DNA of 11,157 bases, taken from assembly GCA_015654725.1 (NCBI GenBank), contig JAATGI010000392.1, positions 1 through 11,157 of the forward strand, read 5' to 3'. The notes beneath the pieces are model-generated. The model did not search any database. It was not told the DNA's origin and saw nothing but the letters and a program-made list of their open reading frames with translations. This document shows, piece after piece, positions 1 through 8,000 of the stretch (positions within the stretch are counted from its first letter, which is position 1; every line of letters begins with the position of its first letter). The position numbers and the translations under genes were made by a program. The stretch comes from Rhodospirillales bacterium. Its GTDB lineage: Bacteria > Pseudomonadota > Alphaproteobacteria > ATCC43930 > CGMCC-115725.

Positions 1-2
1 AA

Positions 3-323
3 AAGGCCGATGTCGAAGGCCATAACGACGTCTCGGCCGTGTTCCGCTCGACCGCGGAAGGCGAGACCGGCCATGCCCACGGCCATCTCGAATATCTCGA
101 AGAGGTCGGCGATCCCGCGACCGGCAAGCCGATCGGAGAAACCAAGCTCAACCTCGCCGCCGCGATCGCCGGCGAGACCCACGAATATACCGACATGTAT
201 CCCGGCATGGCGCGGACCGCCCGCCAGGAAGGCTTCAGCGAGATCGCCGACTGGTTCGAGACCCTCGCCAAGGCCGAGAAGTCTCACGCCGGCCGCTTCC
301 AAAAGGCGCTCGACACGCTCTAA
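3..323 (+). CDS. Rubrerythrin-family diiron protein, 3' part (5' end outside the window)
   Basis: Frame 3 is open from the left edge to a TAA at 321-323, giving about 106 C-terminal residues. Three of the four diiron-ligand motifs of rubrerythrins are visible: E-x-x-H in ETGHA, E-x-x-E in ETHEY and E-x-x-H in EKSHA. The YTDMYPGMARTARQEGF stretch is characteristic of the family. The protein ends just after the last helix (QKALDTL), so it is the short, erythrin-like form with no C-terminal rubredoxin domain. Rubrerythrins reduce hydrogen peroxide at a cytoplasmic diiron site. Without its own rubredoxin domain this one needs an outside electron donor, and the Fe-S protein encoded downstream is a candidate (inference). 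An internal ATG at 39 is not the real start, because conserved family sequence (DVEGHNDVSAVF) lies upstream of it. The family call is very secure; only the start is missing. Confidence 0.93.
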   Translation, partial: KADVEGHNDVSAVFRSTAEGETGHAHGHLEYLEEVGDPATGKPIGETKLNLAAAIAGETHEYTDMYPGMARTARQEGFSEIADWFETLAKAEKSHAGRFQKALDTL

Positions 324-347
324 GCGATTCGGTCATCGCCCCACGGC

Positions 348-417
348 AAGCCCCCTCCCCGACCCTCCCCCGCTTGCGGGGGAGGGAAGCGGCGCGAAGC
401 GTCGAGGGTGGGGGCTT
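348..417. repeat. GC-rich palindromic repeat in the rubrerythrin / Fe-S gap
   Basis: The core is a perfect inverted repeat with 11-base arms, CCCTCCCCCGC at 363-373 and its complement at 376-386, around a two-base loop. It is enclosed by an outer pair, AAGCCCCC at 348-355 and GGGGGCTT at 410-417. Nested inverted repeats of this composition recur between genes in many alphaproteobacterial genomes (general knowledge; copy number here was not tested). It fills most of the 124-base gap after the rubrerythrin stop. As RNA it would form a strong hairpin, so it could end or attenuate transcription between the two genes, although only a short run of three T follows it. Confidence 0.8.
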
Positions 418-447
418 TATGTTCTGAATGACGAAATGAGTTGAGGC

Positions 448-1791
448 ATGCGCGAAGGCAGTCTCGAAGCGCCGACCCGTCACGTCATTGCGTGGCAAGA
501 CCCGGACTATACCGATCCGGAGAAGCTCGATGCGGAGATGCGGCGCCAGTTCGATGTCTGTCACACTTGCCGGCGATGCTTCAATCTGTGCGATTCGTTT
601 CCGCGCCTCTTCGACCTGATCGACAATTCCTCCTCGGGCGAATTGGATGCGGTGCCGAGCGCCGCGCTCGCCGGCGTGGTCGAGGCCTGCACGCTCTGCG
701 ACATGTGCTTCATGACGAAGTGCCCTTATGTGCCGCCACATCCCTTCAATATCGATTTTCCCCATCTGATGCTGCGCGCCCGGGCCGCCGACCTGAAGCG
801 CGGCAAGGCCGATTTCGTGCAGGGCCAATTGGGCGAGACCGACCGCAACGGCAAGCTCGCGGGCTTGGCGGCGCCACTCGTCAATTGGGGCAGCGACACG
901 CATAACCGTCTGACGCGGCCGGCCCTGGAAAAAATCGCCGGCATCGATCGGCGCGCCGATTTGCCGAAATTCCACGGCAAGACTTTCGCCATGCGCGCCA
1001 AGGCGGCGACGCCCGCCCGCGACGCAGCGGCGCCGGCCAAGGCACGCAAGGCGGCGATCTTCGCCACCTGTTTCGTCAATTATAACAACCCGCGCATCGG
1101 CGAGGCGCTCCAAGCCGTACTCGCCAAGAACGGCGTTACGACCGAGGTGGTCTATCCCGGCTGTTGCGGCATGCCGCTGCTCGAGCGCGGCGATCTCGCC
1201 CGCGTCGCCGCCACTGCCAGGAAGACCGCCGCCGCGCTCGCGCCTTTGATCTCGCGCGGCTTCGATATCGTCGCGGCGGTGCCGTCTTGCGCGCTGATGC
1301 TGAAATTCGAATGGCCGCTGATCGTGCCCGACGACGACAATGTGAAGCGGCTGGCGCGCGCGACCTTCGATGCCAGCGAATATGTCGTCGATATCGCCAA
1401 GAAGGAGGGGCTGGCGCCCGGCCTCGAACCCTTGCCCGGCGGCGTCACCGTGCATCTCGCCTGTCACGCGCGGGCGCAGAATGTCGGCCAGAAAGCGGCG
1501 GAGATGCTGCGTCTCGTGCCTCAAGCCGATGTCGCCGTGATCGAGCGCTGCTCCGGCCATGGCGGCTCCTGGGGCGTGATGAAGGCGAATTTCGATACCG
1601 CGCTTAAAGTCGGCGCGCCGGTCGCGCGCCAGGCGGTCAAGAACGAGAAGATGTTCGTCGCCTCGGAATGTCCGCTGGCGGCGGCGCATATCCTTCAAGG
1701 GATGGAACGCGTCGACGGCGACAAAACCGTGCCCGAGGCATCGTTTCACCCGATCGAGCTCTTCGCGCGCGCCTACGGAGTCTTGCCATGA
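448..1791 (+). CDS. Heterodisulfide reductase / GlpC-like Fe-S protein with cysteine-rich domains
   Basis: A 447-residue cytoplasmic redox protein. The N-terminal part carries two ferredoxin-type [4Fe-4S] motifs: Cys38, 41, 44 and 48 (CHTCRRCFNLC) and Cys81, 84, 87 and 92 (CTLCDMCFMTKCP). The C-terminal half has two cysteine-rich (CCG) domains as in HdrB/HdrD and GlpC: Cys208 with Cys239-Cys240-Gly and PSC281, then Cys339 with Cys368-Ser-Gly and SEC408. The second domain therefore has CSG in place of CCG. Such proteins pass electrons to or from thiol/disulfide or quinone partners, but the partner here is unknown. The start at 448 leaves about 37 residues before the first cluster and has only a weak upstream TGAGG. 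The gene follows rubrerythrin and overlaps the DUF3501 gene by four bases (ATGA), so it is probably the electron-transfer part of that module. The domain call is firm; the exact function is not. Confidence 0.88.
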   Translation: MREGSLEAPTRHVIAWQDPDYTDPEKLDAEMRRQFDVCHTCRRCFNLCDSFPRLFDLIDNSSSGELDAVPSAALAGVVEACTLCDMCFMTKCPYVPPHPFNIDFPHLMLRARAADLKRGKADFVQGQLGETDRNGKLAGLAAPLVNWGSDTHNRLTRPALEKIAGIDRRADLPKFHGKTFAMRAKAATPARDAAAPAKARKAAIFATCFVNYNNPRIGEALQAVLAKNGVTTEVVYPGCCGMPLLERGDLARVAATARKTAAALAPLISRGFDIVAAVPSCALMLKFEWPLIVPDDDNVKRLARATFDASEYVVDIAKKEGLAPGLEPLPGGVTVHLACHARAQNVGQKAAEMLRLVPQADVAVIERCSGHGGSWGVMKANFDTALKVGAPVARQAVKNEKMFVASECPLAAAHILQGMERVDGDKTVPEASFHPIELFARAYGVLP

Positions 1792-2378
1792 GCGGAAAGC
1801 GCGAAATCACCCGCGCCGACATTATCGATGTCGACGACTACGCCAAGAGCCGCGGCGAATACAAGAAGCGCGTCAGCGAGATAAAAAAAAATCGCCGCGT
1901 CGAGGTCGGCCCCTTCGCCACCTTCTATTTCGAGAATTACGACACGATGTGGCATCAGGTGCATGAGATGCTGCATATCGAGCGCGGCGGCGAGGCGCAG
2001 ATCGCGGATGAGTTGGCGGCTTACAACCCGCTCATTCCCCGCGGCGACGAGCTGATCGCGACCGTGATGTTCGAGATCGACGATCCGAAGCGCCGCGACA
2101 CGGTCTTGAACCAATTAGGCGGCATCGAGCACCGCCTCTATGTCGCGGTCGGCGGCGAGCGGGTCATGGGCGATCCCGATCCGACCCGCGAGAATACCAG
2201 CCCCGAGGGCAAGGCCTCGGCGGTGCAGTTCGTCCGTTTCCGTTTCTCGCCGGCGCAGATCGCCAAGTTCCGCGATCCCGCCACCCAGATCCTGATCGGA
2301 ATCGACCATCCGGCTTACGGGCATATCGCCGTCATGCCCGGAGCGGTTCGGACCGCGTTGGCGGAAGATTTCGCGTAG
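1788..2378 (+). CDS. DUF3501 family protein
   Basis: A 196-residue protein of unknown function. The diagnostic stretch is VGPFATFYFENYDTMWHQ at residues 40-57, continuing into VHEMLHIERGGEAQ. Length is normal for the family. There is no signal peptide or membrane segment, so it should be cytoplasmic. The frame is open upstream to 1668, but the start at 1788 is preferred: it follows a good GGAG (1777-1780) at seven bases, overlaps the previous stop as ATGA, and puts the conserved block at the expected distance. DUF3501 genes commonly sit beside this type of Fe-S protein and rubrerythrin, so a role in the same peroxide-response or electron-transfer module is likely but unproven. The gene holds a run of nine A at 1883-1891, odd for its GC-rich surroundings. 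Confidence 0.88.
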   Translation: MSGKREITRADIIDVDDYAKSRGEYKKRVSEIKKNRRVEVGPFATFYFENYDTMWHQVHEMLHIERGGEAQIADELAAYNPLIPRGDELIATVMFEIDDPKRRDTVLNQLGGIEHRLYVAVGGERVMGDPDPTRENTSPEGKASAVQFVRFRFSPAQIAKFRDPATQILIGIDHPAYGHIAVMPGAVRTALAEDFA

Positions 2379-2424
2379 AGCTTTGTTCTTGATTTGTGCG
2401 AAATAGGCGTTACGTGAAACTGGC

Positions 2425-2964
2425 CTACTCGACCGCTTCATCGGGCAGGACCCCCCAGATTTCGCCGCGCTCGATCCAGCCCTTGACGCCTTGCGCCTGC
2501 ACCCGGCACCACGCGGCGCGACAGGACAAAAGCCGGGCGATCACGCCCGCTTCGGCCTTGGCGACGGCGGGCGCGTCGGCGTCGGGATCGGCATGGAGCA
2601 CGCGGGTCTGGCCGGTGATGACGACCGTGCGGCTGGCGGTCACCATCCGCTCGCGCACCCAGCCGACGCTGCCTTGCCAATCGCGGATTTTCCACCAGAC
2701 ATCGAATTTGCCGATGATCTCGACCGGCAGGCCCTTCTTGGTCAGCACCCATTCGATCGGATATTGGTCGCCGGGCCCCGCGCGCAAATTGACCTGGTCG
2801 AAGCGCAAGGAGACAAAGCGCGGCAACGGCGGATCCTTACCGCTGTCGGCCGCCCGCGAGCCACCGCCCATGGTCAGCATCACCAGTATCGCCGCCAGAA
2901 GCACGGCCCGAGCGATCGGTCTTCGCCCGAAAATTCGCCCCGATTTCGACGCTGCGCACGGCAC
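2425..2964 (-). CDS. Secreted bacterial SH3-domain protein (SH3_4 / DUF1058 type)
   Basis: A 179-residue protein if begun at the GTG at 2964-2962. This start follows an AGGGA at seven bases and gives a full signal peptide: a basic n-region (KSGRIFGRRPIAR), a hydrophobic core (AVLLAAILVMLTM) and a probable cleavage near SRA-AD at residues 36-40. An ATG inside the hydrophobic core would destroy it. The mature part has two SH3-like units, residues about 49-117 (motifs VNLRAGPG, LPVEIIGKFDVWWKIRD and GWVRERM) and about 118-175 (WCRVQAQGVKGWIERGEIWGV). Bacterial SH3 domains of this kind are periplasmic and are thought to bind cell wall or protein partners; no enzyme residues are seen. Homologues are sometimes mislabelled aspartyl-tRNA synthetase, which this is not. 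It is divergent from homospermidine synthase and transcribed toward the DUF3501 gene, whose stop is 46 bases away. Confidence 0.87.
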   Translation of the reverse strand: MPCAASKSGRIFGRRPIARAVLLAAILVMLTMGGGSRAADSGKDPPLPRFVSLRFDQVNLRAGPGDQYPIEWVLTKKGLPVEIIGKFDVWWKIRDWQGSVGWVRERMVTASRTVVITGQTRVLHADPDADAPAVAKAEAGVIARLLSCRAAWCRVQAQGVKGWIERGEIWGVLPDEAVE

Positions 2965-3111
2965 GGATGCATCCCTAGCCCCGCCGAATCGACGGGTCAA
3001 TCTTTTCGGCGCCTCATTCCCGCGCCGCGCTTGCGCTCGACTTGGAATCGGGCTTGCTATGGCCTCGCCGTGCCGAAAGCGACGCAAGAAGATGGATAAA
3101 GAAACGCGACC
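2965..3111. promoter_or_regulatory. Divergent control region between the SH3 gene and hss
   Basis: These 147 bases separate the two divergent genes and must hold both promoters if they are transcribed separately. The best plus-strand match I see is TTGCGC at 3031-3036, an 18-base spacer and TGCTAT at 3055-3060. This is weak. No convincing operator or attenuator is visible. Only the existence of promoters is well supported, not their positions. Confidence 0.35.
2972..2976 (-). promoter_or_regulatory. Ribosome binding site supporting the GTG start of the SH3 protein
   Basis: On the minus strand AGGGA lies seven bases before the GTG at 2964. It is the reason for preferring a GTG start over internal ATG codons, and it agrees with the signal peptide. 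Confidence 0.55.
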
Positions 3112-4530
3112 ATGACCGACCAAAAATACGTGAAATTCGCCGGCCGCATGGTGATCGTCGGCTTCGGCTCGATCGGCCAGGGCGTCGCGCCGCTGCTGCT
3201 GCGCCATATCGAGATGGCGCCGTCGCAAATCACCGTGGTCACCGCCGAGGAACGCGGCGGCGAGGAAGCACGCGCGCTTGGCATCAAATTCGTCCAGACG
3301 CCGCTGACGCGCGAGAATTATCGCACATTGTTGGAACCGCTCCTCGACGCCGGCGATGTTCTCGTCAATGTCTCGGTCGATGTCTCCAGCGTGGCACTGA
3401 TCGAGCTGTGCGTGGCGCGTGGCGCGCTCTACACCGACACCTGCATCGAGCCTTGGCCCGGCGGCTATACCGATCCTTCGCTCACGCCGTCGGCGCGCTC
3501 CAACTACGCCTTGCGCGAAAGCGCGCTCGCGCTGCGCCAAAAATATCCCGCCGCGCCGACCGCGCTGTTGACGCATGGCGCCAATCCCGGGCTGGTCTCG
3601 CATTTCGTCAAGCACGCGCTGCTCGATATGGCCGCCGCCACCGGCATCGGCGGCGCCGAGCCGAAGGGCCGCGCGGAATGGGGCGCGCTCGCGCACCGGC
3701 TCGGCATCAAGGCGATCCACATCGCCGAACGCGACACGCAGGTCTCGCCGATCCCCAAGCGGCCGGGCGAATTCGTCAACACCTGGTCGATCGACGGGTT
3801 TTTCAGCGAAGGCTCGCAGCCGGCGGAGCTCGGCTGGGGCAGCCACGAGCGGCATTTCCCCACCGATGGCGGCCGCCACGATTTCGGTAGCGGCGCCGCG
3901 ATCTATCTCAATCGTCCCGGCGCCGGCACGCGGGTCAGGAGCTGGACGCCGCTCGAAGGCCCCTATTTCGGCTTTCTCATCACGCATGGCGAATCGATCT
4001 CGATCGCCGACTACCTGACGCTGAAACAGGGCGAGCGGCTGATCTATCGCCCGACCGTGCATTACGCCTATCACCCCTGCGACGGCGCGGTGCTGTCCCT
4101 CCATGAGCTGGGCGGCAAGAACTGGCATTTGCAAAGCGAGAAGCGGCTGATCATGGACGAGATCGCGCCGGGCGGCATCGACGAGCTCGGCGTGCTGCTG
4201 ATGGGCAATCCGAAAGGCGTCTATTGGTATGGCTCCCGCCTCTCGGTCGATGAGGCGCGACAGCTCGTGCCCTATAACAACGCCACCAGCCTGCAAGTGA
4301 CCGTGACCGTGCTCGCGGGGGTGATCTGGGCGCTGGAAAATCCGCGGCGCGGCGTCGTCGAGCCGGACGAAATCGATTTCCGCCGCGTGCTCGAAATCTC
4401 CCTGCCCTATCTCGGCGAGATGGCGGGCGTGTGGGGTGATTGGACGCCGCTCCAGGATCGGGGCGTTTTATTTCCGGAGGATCTCGACACGACCGACCCG
4501 TGGCAATTCAAGAATATCCGGGTGGTGTAG
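3112..4530 (+). CDS. hss: Homospermidine synthase
   Basis: A 472-residue enzyme, close to the usual 470-480 of bacterial homospermidine synthases (EC 2.5.1.44). It makes homospermidine from two putrescines, or from putrescine plus a second polyamine, using NAD+ as a prosthetic hydride carrier in the cytoplasm. The Rossmann NAD-binding motif GFGSIGQG lies at residues 17-24. From memory, the Blastochloris viridis enzyme uses Asn162, Glu210, Trp229, Glu237, His296 and Glu298; with a constant four-residue offset all match here (Asn158, Glu206, Trp225, Glu233, His292, Glu294), and Glu113 in DTCIEPW also fits. It should therefore be active. The start at 3112 places the Rossmann fold 16 residues in; the ribosome binding site is weak (GATGGA about 15 bases upstream). 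Homospermidine is a main polyamine of many alphaproteobacteria. It appears to be a single-gene unit. Confidence 0.96.
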   Translation: MTDQKYVKFAGRMVIVGFGSIGQGVAPLLLRHIEMAPSQITVVTAEERGGEEARALGIKFVQTPLTRENYRTLLEPLLDAGDVLVNVSVDVSSVALIELCVARGALYTDTCIEPWPGGYTDPSLTPSARSNYALRESALALRQKYPAAPTALLTHGANPGLVSHFVKHALLDMAAATGIGGAEPKGRAEWGALAHRLGIKAIHIAERDTQVSPIPKRPGEFVNTWSIDGFFSEGSQPAELGWGSHERHFPTDGGRHDFGSGAAIYLNRPGAGTRVRSWTPLEGPYFGFLITHGESISIADYLTLKQGERLIYRPTVHYAYHPCDGAVLSLHELGGKNWHLQSEKRLIMDEIAPGGIDELGVLLMGNPKGVYWYGSRLSVDEARQLVPYNNATSLQVTVTVLAGVIWALENPRRGVVEPDEIDFRRVLEISLPYLGEMAGVWGDWTPLQDRGVLFPEDLDTTDPWQFKNIRVV

Positions 4531-4536
4531 CATACT

Positions 4537-4586
4537 TGTATATATATTCTGGATATACATTACCTTTCCTTTCCTTCGTCAGGTAA
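4537..4586. repeat. Two small inverted repeats in an AT-rich patch after hss
   Basis: TGTATAT at 4537-4543 is matched by ATATACA at 4553-4559 with a nine-base loop, and TTACCT at 4560-4565 by AGGTAA at 4581-4586 with a 15-base loop. They lie just after the hss stop in AT-rich DNA (about 4533-4590), unlike the rest of the window. They could be weak hairpins closing hss transcription, or an operator before the small ORF at 4602. Neither has a run of T after a strong stem, so neither is a classic intrinsic terminator. Confidence 0.4.
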
Positions 4587-4601
4587 ATAAGGTAGCGAGC
4601 G

Positions 4602-4679
4602 ATGGCGACCCAAGTTACAGCGCCATCCGACGTGCTTGACGAAATCGATGCTCGTTTGGCACCGCTCCTCAATCTTTGA
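4602..4679 (+). CDS. Possible 25-residue small ORF or gene remnant
   Basis: ATG at 4602 to TGA at 4677-4679 encodes 25 residues, beginning MATQVTAPSDVLDEIDAR and ending LAPLLNL. AAGG at 4589-4592 lies nine bases before the start and could serve as a ribosome binding site. The peptide is hydrophilic then leucine-rich, could form one short helix, and has no signal or membrane segment. It lies in the otherwise gene-free gap between the convergent hss and Rieske genes. It may be a genuine small protein, the remaining N-terminus of a deleted gene, or chance. I do not recognise it. Confidence 0.25.
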   Translation: MATQVTAPSDVLDEIDARLAPLLNL

Positions 4680-4694
4680 CGATGAAAGCCTGGT

Positions 4695-5027
4695 CTAAGG
4701 CACCCAAAAAATCTCGGCGCCTTCGACGCGCAACGCGATCGGCTTGAGGCTCTTGCCTTCGCAGGGGCCGGAGACGCAGTAACCGTCGTCGCGGCGGAAT
4801 TGCGCGCCATGCGTCGCGCAAAGAAACCGGTCGCGCTCGCGATTGAGAAAGCGGTCGGGCAGGAAATTCAGCGGGGTGCCCTGATGCGGACAGGCATTCT
4901 CGTAACCGAGCAATGTGCCGCCGCCGCGATAGACGAAAATCTCGCGCCGGCCGGTGCCGCCGCCGAAGGAAAAGCCGCGCGCGGTGCCGTCGGGAATGTC
5001 GTCGAGCCGACCGAGACGGATCGTCAT
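4695..5027 (-). CDS. Small Rieske-type [2Fe-2S] ferredoxin
   Basis: A 110-residue protein that is essentially one Rieske domain. The cluster ligands are Cys46 and His48 (CPHQG) and Cys70 and His73 (CATHG), the standard C-x-H ... C-x-x-H pattern. A FRRDDGYCVSGPCEGKSL segment follows, as in the third cluster loop of ferredoxin-type Rieske proteins. There is no signal peptide or membrane anchor and no oxygenase catalytic domain, so it is a soluble electron carrier, probably for an oxygenase or other redox enzyme. The start ATG at 5027 is four bases after the cyclase stop; longer versions reaching 5210 only translate the cyclase coding sequence in a wrong frame. It is the last gene of the five-gene minus-strand run. 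Its redox partner is not in the window. Confidence 0.9.
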   Translation of the reverse strand: MTIRLGRLDDIPDGTARGFSFGGGTGRREIFVYRGGGTLLGYENACPHQGTPLNFLPDRFLNRERDRFLCATHGAQFRRDDGYCVSGPCEGKSLKPIALRVEGAEIFWVP

Positions 5028-5031
5028 GCCT

Positions 5032-8000
5032 CTAGGCGAGATCGGCGAGCGCCGTCTCGGCGCGGCGTTCGAAGATGACGGCGCCCTGTTGCTTGGCGAT
5101 GTCGCGCGCGGTTGTGAAGGCCCGCCGCGCCTCGTCCTTGTTGGCGCGGTCGAGCGCCAGGAGGCACAGGCCGCGCAGCCGGTGGATCTCGGCGATGTAA
5201 AAGCCGACATCGCGCTCCTCGTTGGCCGCGATGCCGCGATCGAGCAAGGCGAGGGCCTCGCGGTGCCGGCCGCCGATCATCATGACCTCGCCGGCGAGGC
5301 CGAAATATTGCTGCGCCGTCGGCCCGACCGCAACGGCTTGCTCGATCGAGCGCTCGACGAACGCGACTTCCTTTTTACAATTGTTTGCGCTGGCCCCTGC
5401 CCAGGCGCGCATCAGGAGCCCGCCGGCGAGATAGCCCCGAAAATCGTATTTTTCGCAGAGAGCGACGGTACGCGCGGCCCATTCCGCGGTCGCGGCGCGG
5501 TCGCCGGCGACTTGATAAGTGGCGGTGCCTTGGGTGTAAGCATGCGCCAAGCTGAACGGATGATCGAGCGCTTGGGCGAGCGCCATCGCCCGCATCATGG
5601 CCGCCGACGCCCCCTCAAGGTCGCCGGTCATGCTCAGCGTCGGTCCATCGCAGCAAGAGGCGCAAACACCGGGATCATGGCCGCCAAAGGCGGGACCGAG
5701 ATGGCGATGCCGCTCGATATCGTAGGTCTCGATGCCGATACGAGCCCACTCGCGGCAGGTCGCAAGGTCGCCGCGGAAATACGCGGTCGACCAGCCGCAA
5801 TGATAACCTTCCAGCAATAGGTCGCCGTCGTTCGATTGCCGAGCAAGCGTGATCATCTCGGCAGCGCGGTCGCGCGCCTGCGCGGTCTTGCGCCCGAGAT
5901 TGGCGTTGAACCATAGGCCCCATTTTGCCTTGTAGGTCGCGGGATGATCTTGCAGCGCGGCGCCGATCTCGGCGGCCCGGCGATAGACCCGCTCGAACTC
6001 CGCGCTTTGCCCGCCCAAGATGACGTTGCAGGCCGGCCCGAGCTTCAAGAGCAACGCCAACTGACGGCGCTTCGCCTCATCCGCGTCGGGCAGTTTCTCC
6101 GCCTCGGCGATGCCGGCGTTGTAATGCGCGATCGCTTCGCGATAAGCCGAGCGCGACGCGGCGCGGTCGCCGGCCTTGAGCCGGTAATCGCAGGCCCGCG
6201 CCGCTTGGCCCGCCTCGCCGAAATGATAGGCCAGCACTTCCGGCTCGTTAGCCGCGATCTCGGGGAAGCGCTCTTCGAGCGCGCGGGCGATGCGCTCATG
6301 CCATTCGCGCCGCCGCGACAGCAGCAGGCTGTCATAGGCCGCGTCGCGCACCAGCGCGTGCTTGAACATGAAGCCGCGCTCGACGCCGCGCCCCTCGGGA
6401 AAAACGATGCCCGCCGCGATCAGTTTCGCCAGCGCCGCTTCGAGCTCGGCGCCGGGCTTGAGCGCGACCGCATCGAGCAGCGCAAAAGCGAATTGCCGCC
6501 CGATGACGGCGGCGATCTGCGCCACCTCGCGCGCTTCGCCGAGACGGTCGAGCCGCGCCATCAGCGAATCCTTGAGCGTCGCCGGCACCGTGTCCTCGCT
6601 GGCCGCTTCCATCACGCTCTTGGTCAATTCCTCGACGAACAGCGGCACGCCGTCGGTCTTGGCGACGATGGCGGCGACGGTCTCCGCCGACAGGCCATGC
6701 GCGGCGGCGACGCCGGCGACCAGTTGCGCGCAATCGGCACGGCCCAGCCGCCCAAGCGTCAACAGGGTCGCGTGCGGCCGCGCGAACCAAGGCGGCGCGA
6801 AATCCGGCCGCCCCGTTACGACGGCGAACAACCGCGCCGCGCCGATGCTGTCGGCGAGGCGCGTCGTAAGCTCGAGCGTGGTGGCGTCGATCCAATGAGC
6901 GTCCTCCAACACCAGGAGAACCGGATCGGTCTCGCCCAACCGCACGATCTCATCGACGAGAAGCGCGATGGTGGCGGCCTTGCGCTGCGCCGGCGTCAAC
7001 GAACCAGGCACGGCGGGCGCGGAGGGAATCGACAACAAATCCGCCAGCAGCGGAATCGCCGCCGCGTCCGACGCCGCGCGATGCGCGAACAAAGCGCCGA
7101 GCTTCTCGATCCGCGCGCCCGGCGAATCCGCCGCGGCGAAACGCGCGGCGCGCGCGAGATGCTGGATCACTGGGTGGAGCGCGCTGTCGCTGTAATAAGG
7201 CGAACATTGCAGATGGATGCGAGCATGCGGCTCGCCGGCGAGCACTTCCTGCAGCGCCTCGATCGAGCGCGATTTGCCGATTCCGGCCTCGCCGATCACG
7301 GTGACGATCTGGCCCTCGCCCGAGCGCGCCAGGCGCCAGCGGTCGAGCAGCAGCCCCATTTCGTGCGCGCGGCCGATGAGCGGCAGATTGCGGCCAGCGT
7401 GGATCGCGGCGAAGCGGCTTTCGACCGAGGCCTCGCCACGCACCCGCCAAGCCGGCACCAGTCCGGCAAAGCCCTTCAATTCGTGCGGGCCCGTGACGTC
7501 GAGCTCGAACAACCCGCCGAGCAGATGCTGGGTCGTTTCGCTAATGAGGATGGTATCGGGCGCCGCCAGCGCCTGGAGCCGCGCCGCGAGATTGGGCGTC
7601 TCGCCGACGATGCTGCGCTCCTGCGAAGCGCCGGCGCCGATGATCTCGCCGACCACGACGAGACCCGTGGCAATGCCGATCCGCGCCTCAAGCGGTTTGC
7701 CGTCGGGACGCGCGATGCCGCCGACTTCCGCGACAATCGCGAGGGCCGCGCGCACCGCGCGCTCGGCCGCGTCCTCGAAGGCGCGCGGGAAGCCGAAGTA
7801 AGCGAGGATGCCGTCACCCATGAATTTGGCGACGAAGCCGCCGAAGCGCCCGATCGCGCCGGCGGCGATGTCCTGATAGCGCCGGATCAGCGCGCCCAAG
7901 TGTTCGGGATCGATGGCCCCCGACAACGCCGTGGAACCGACCAGATCGCAAAACATCACCGTGACCTGCCGACGTTCGGCGTCGCTGGAGCCCCCCGGGT

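Noticed and set aside
348..417. CRISPR array or attachment site
   Set aside because: Only one nested palindrome, no repeated unit with spacers, and no integrase or tRNA nearby.
235..1749. 504-codon open frame on the minus strand, antisense to the Fe-S protein gene
   Set aside because: No domain and biased composition. The plus strand carries clear cysteine motifs.
2965..4296. Long N-terminal extension of the SH3 protein through the antisense of hss
   Set aside because: A signal peptide and ribosome binding site fix the start at the GTG at 2964. The extension is shadow sequence across hss.
4436..4639. 67-codon plus-strand frame overlapping the 3' end of hss
   Set aside because: Mostly a shifted reading of hss and of the AT-rich gap, with no ribosome binding site or family resemblance.
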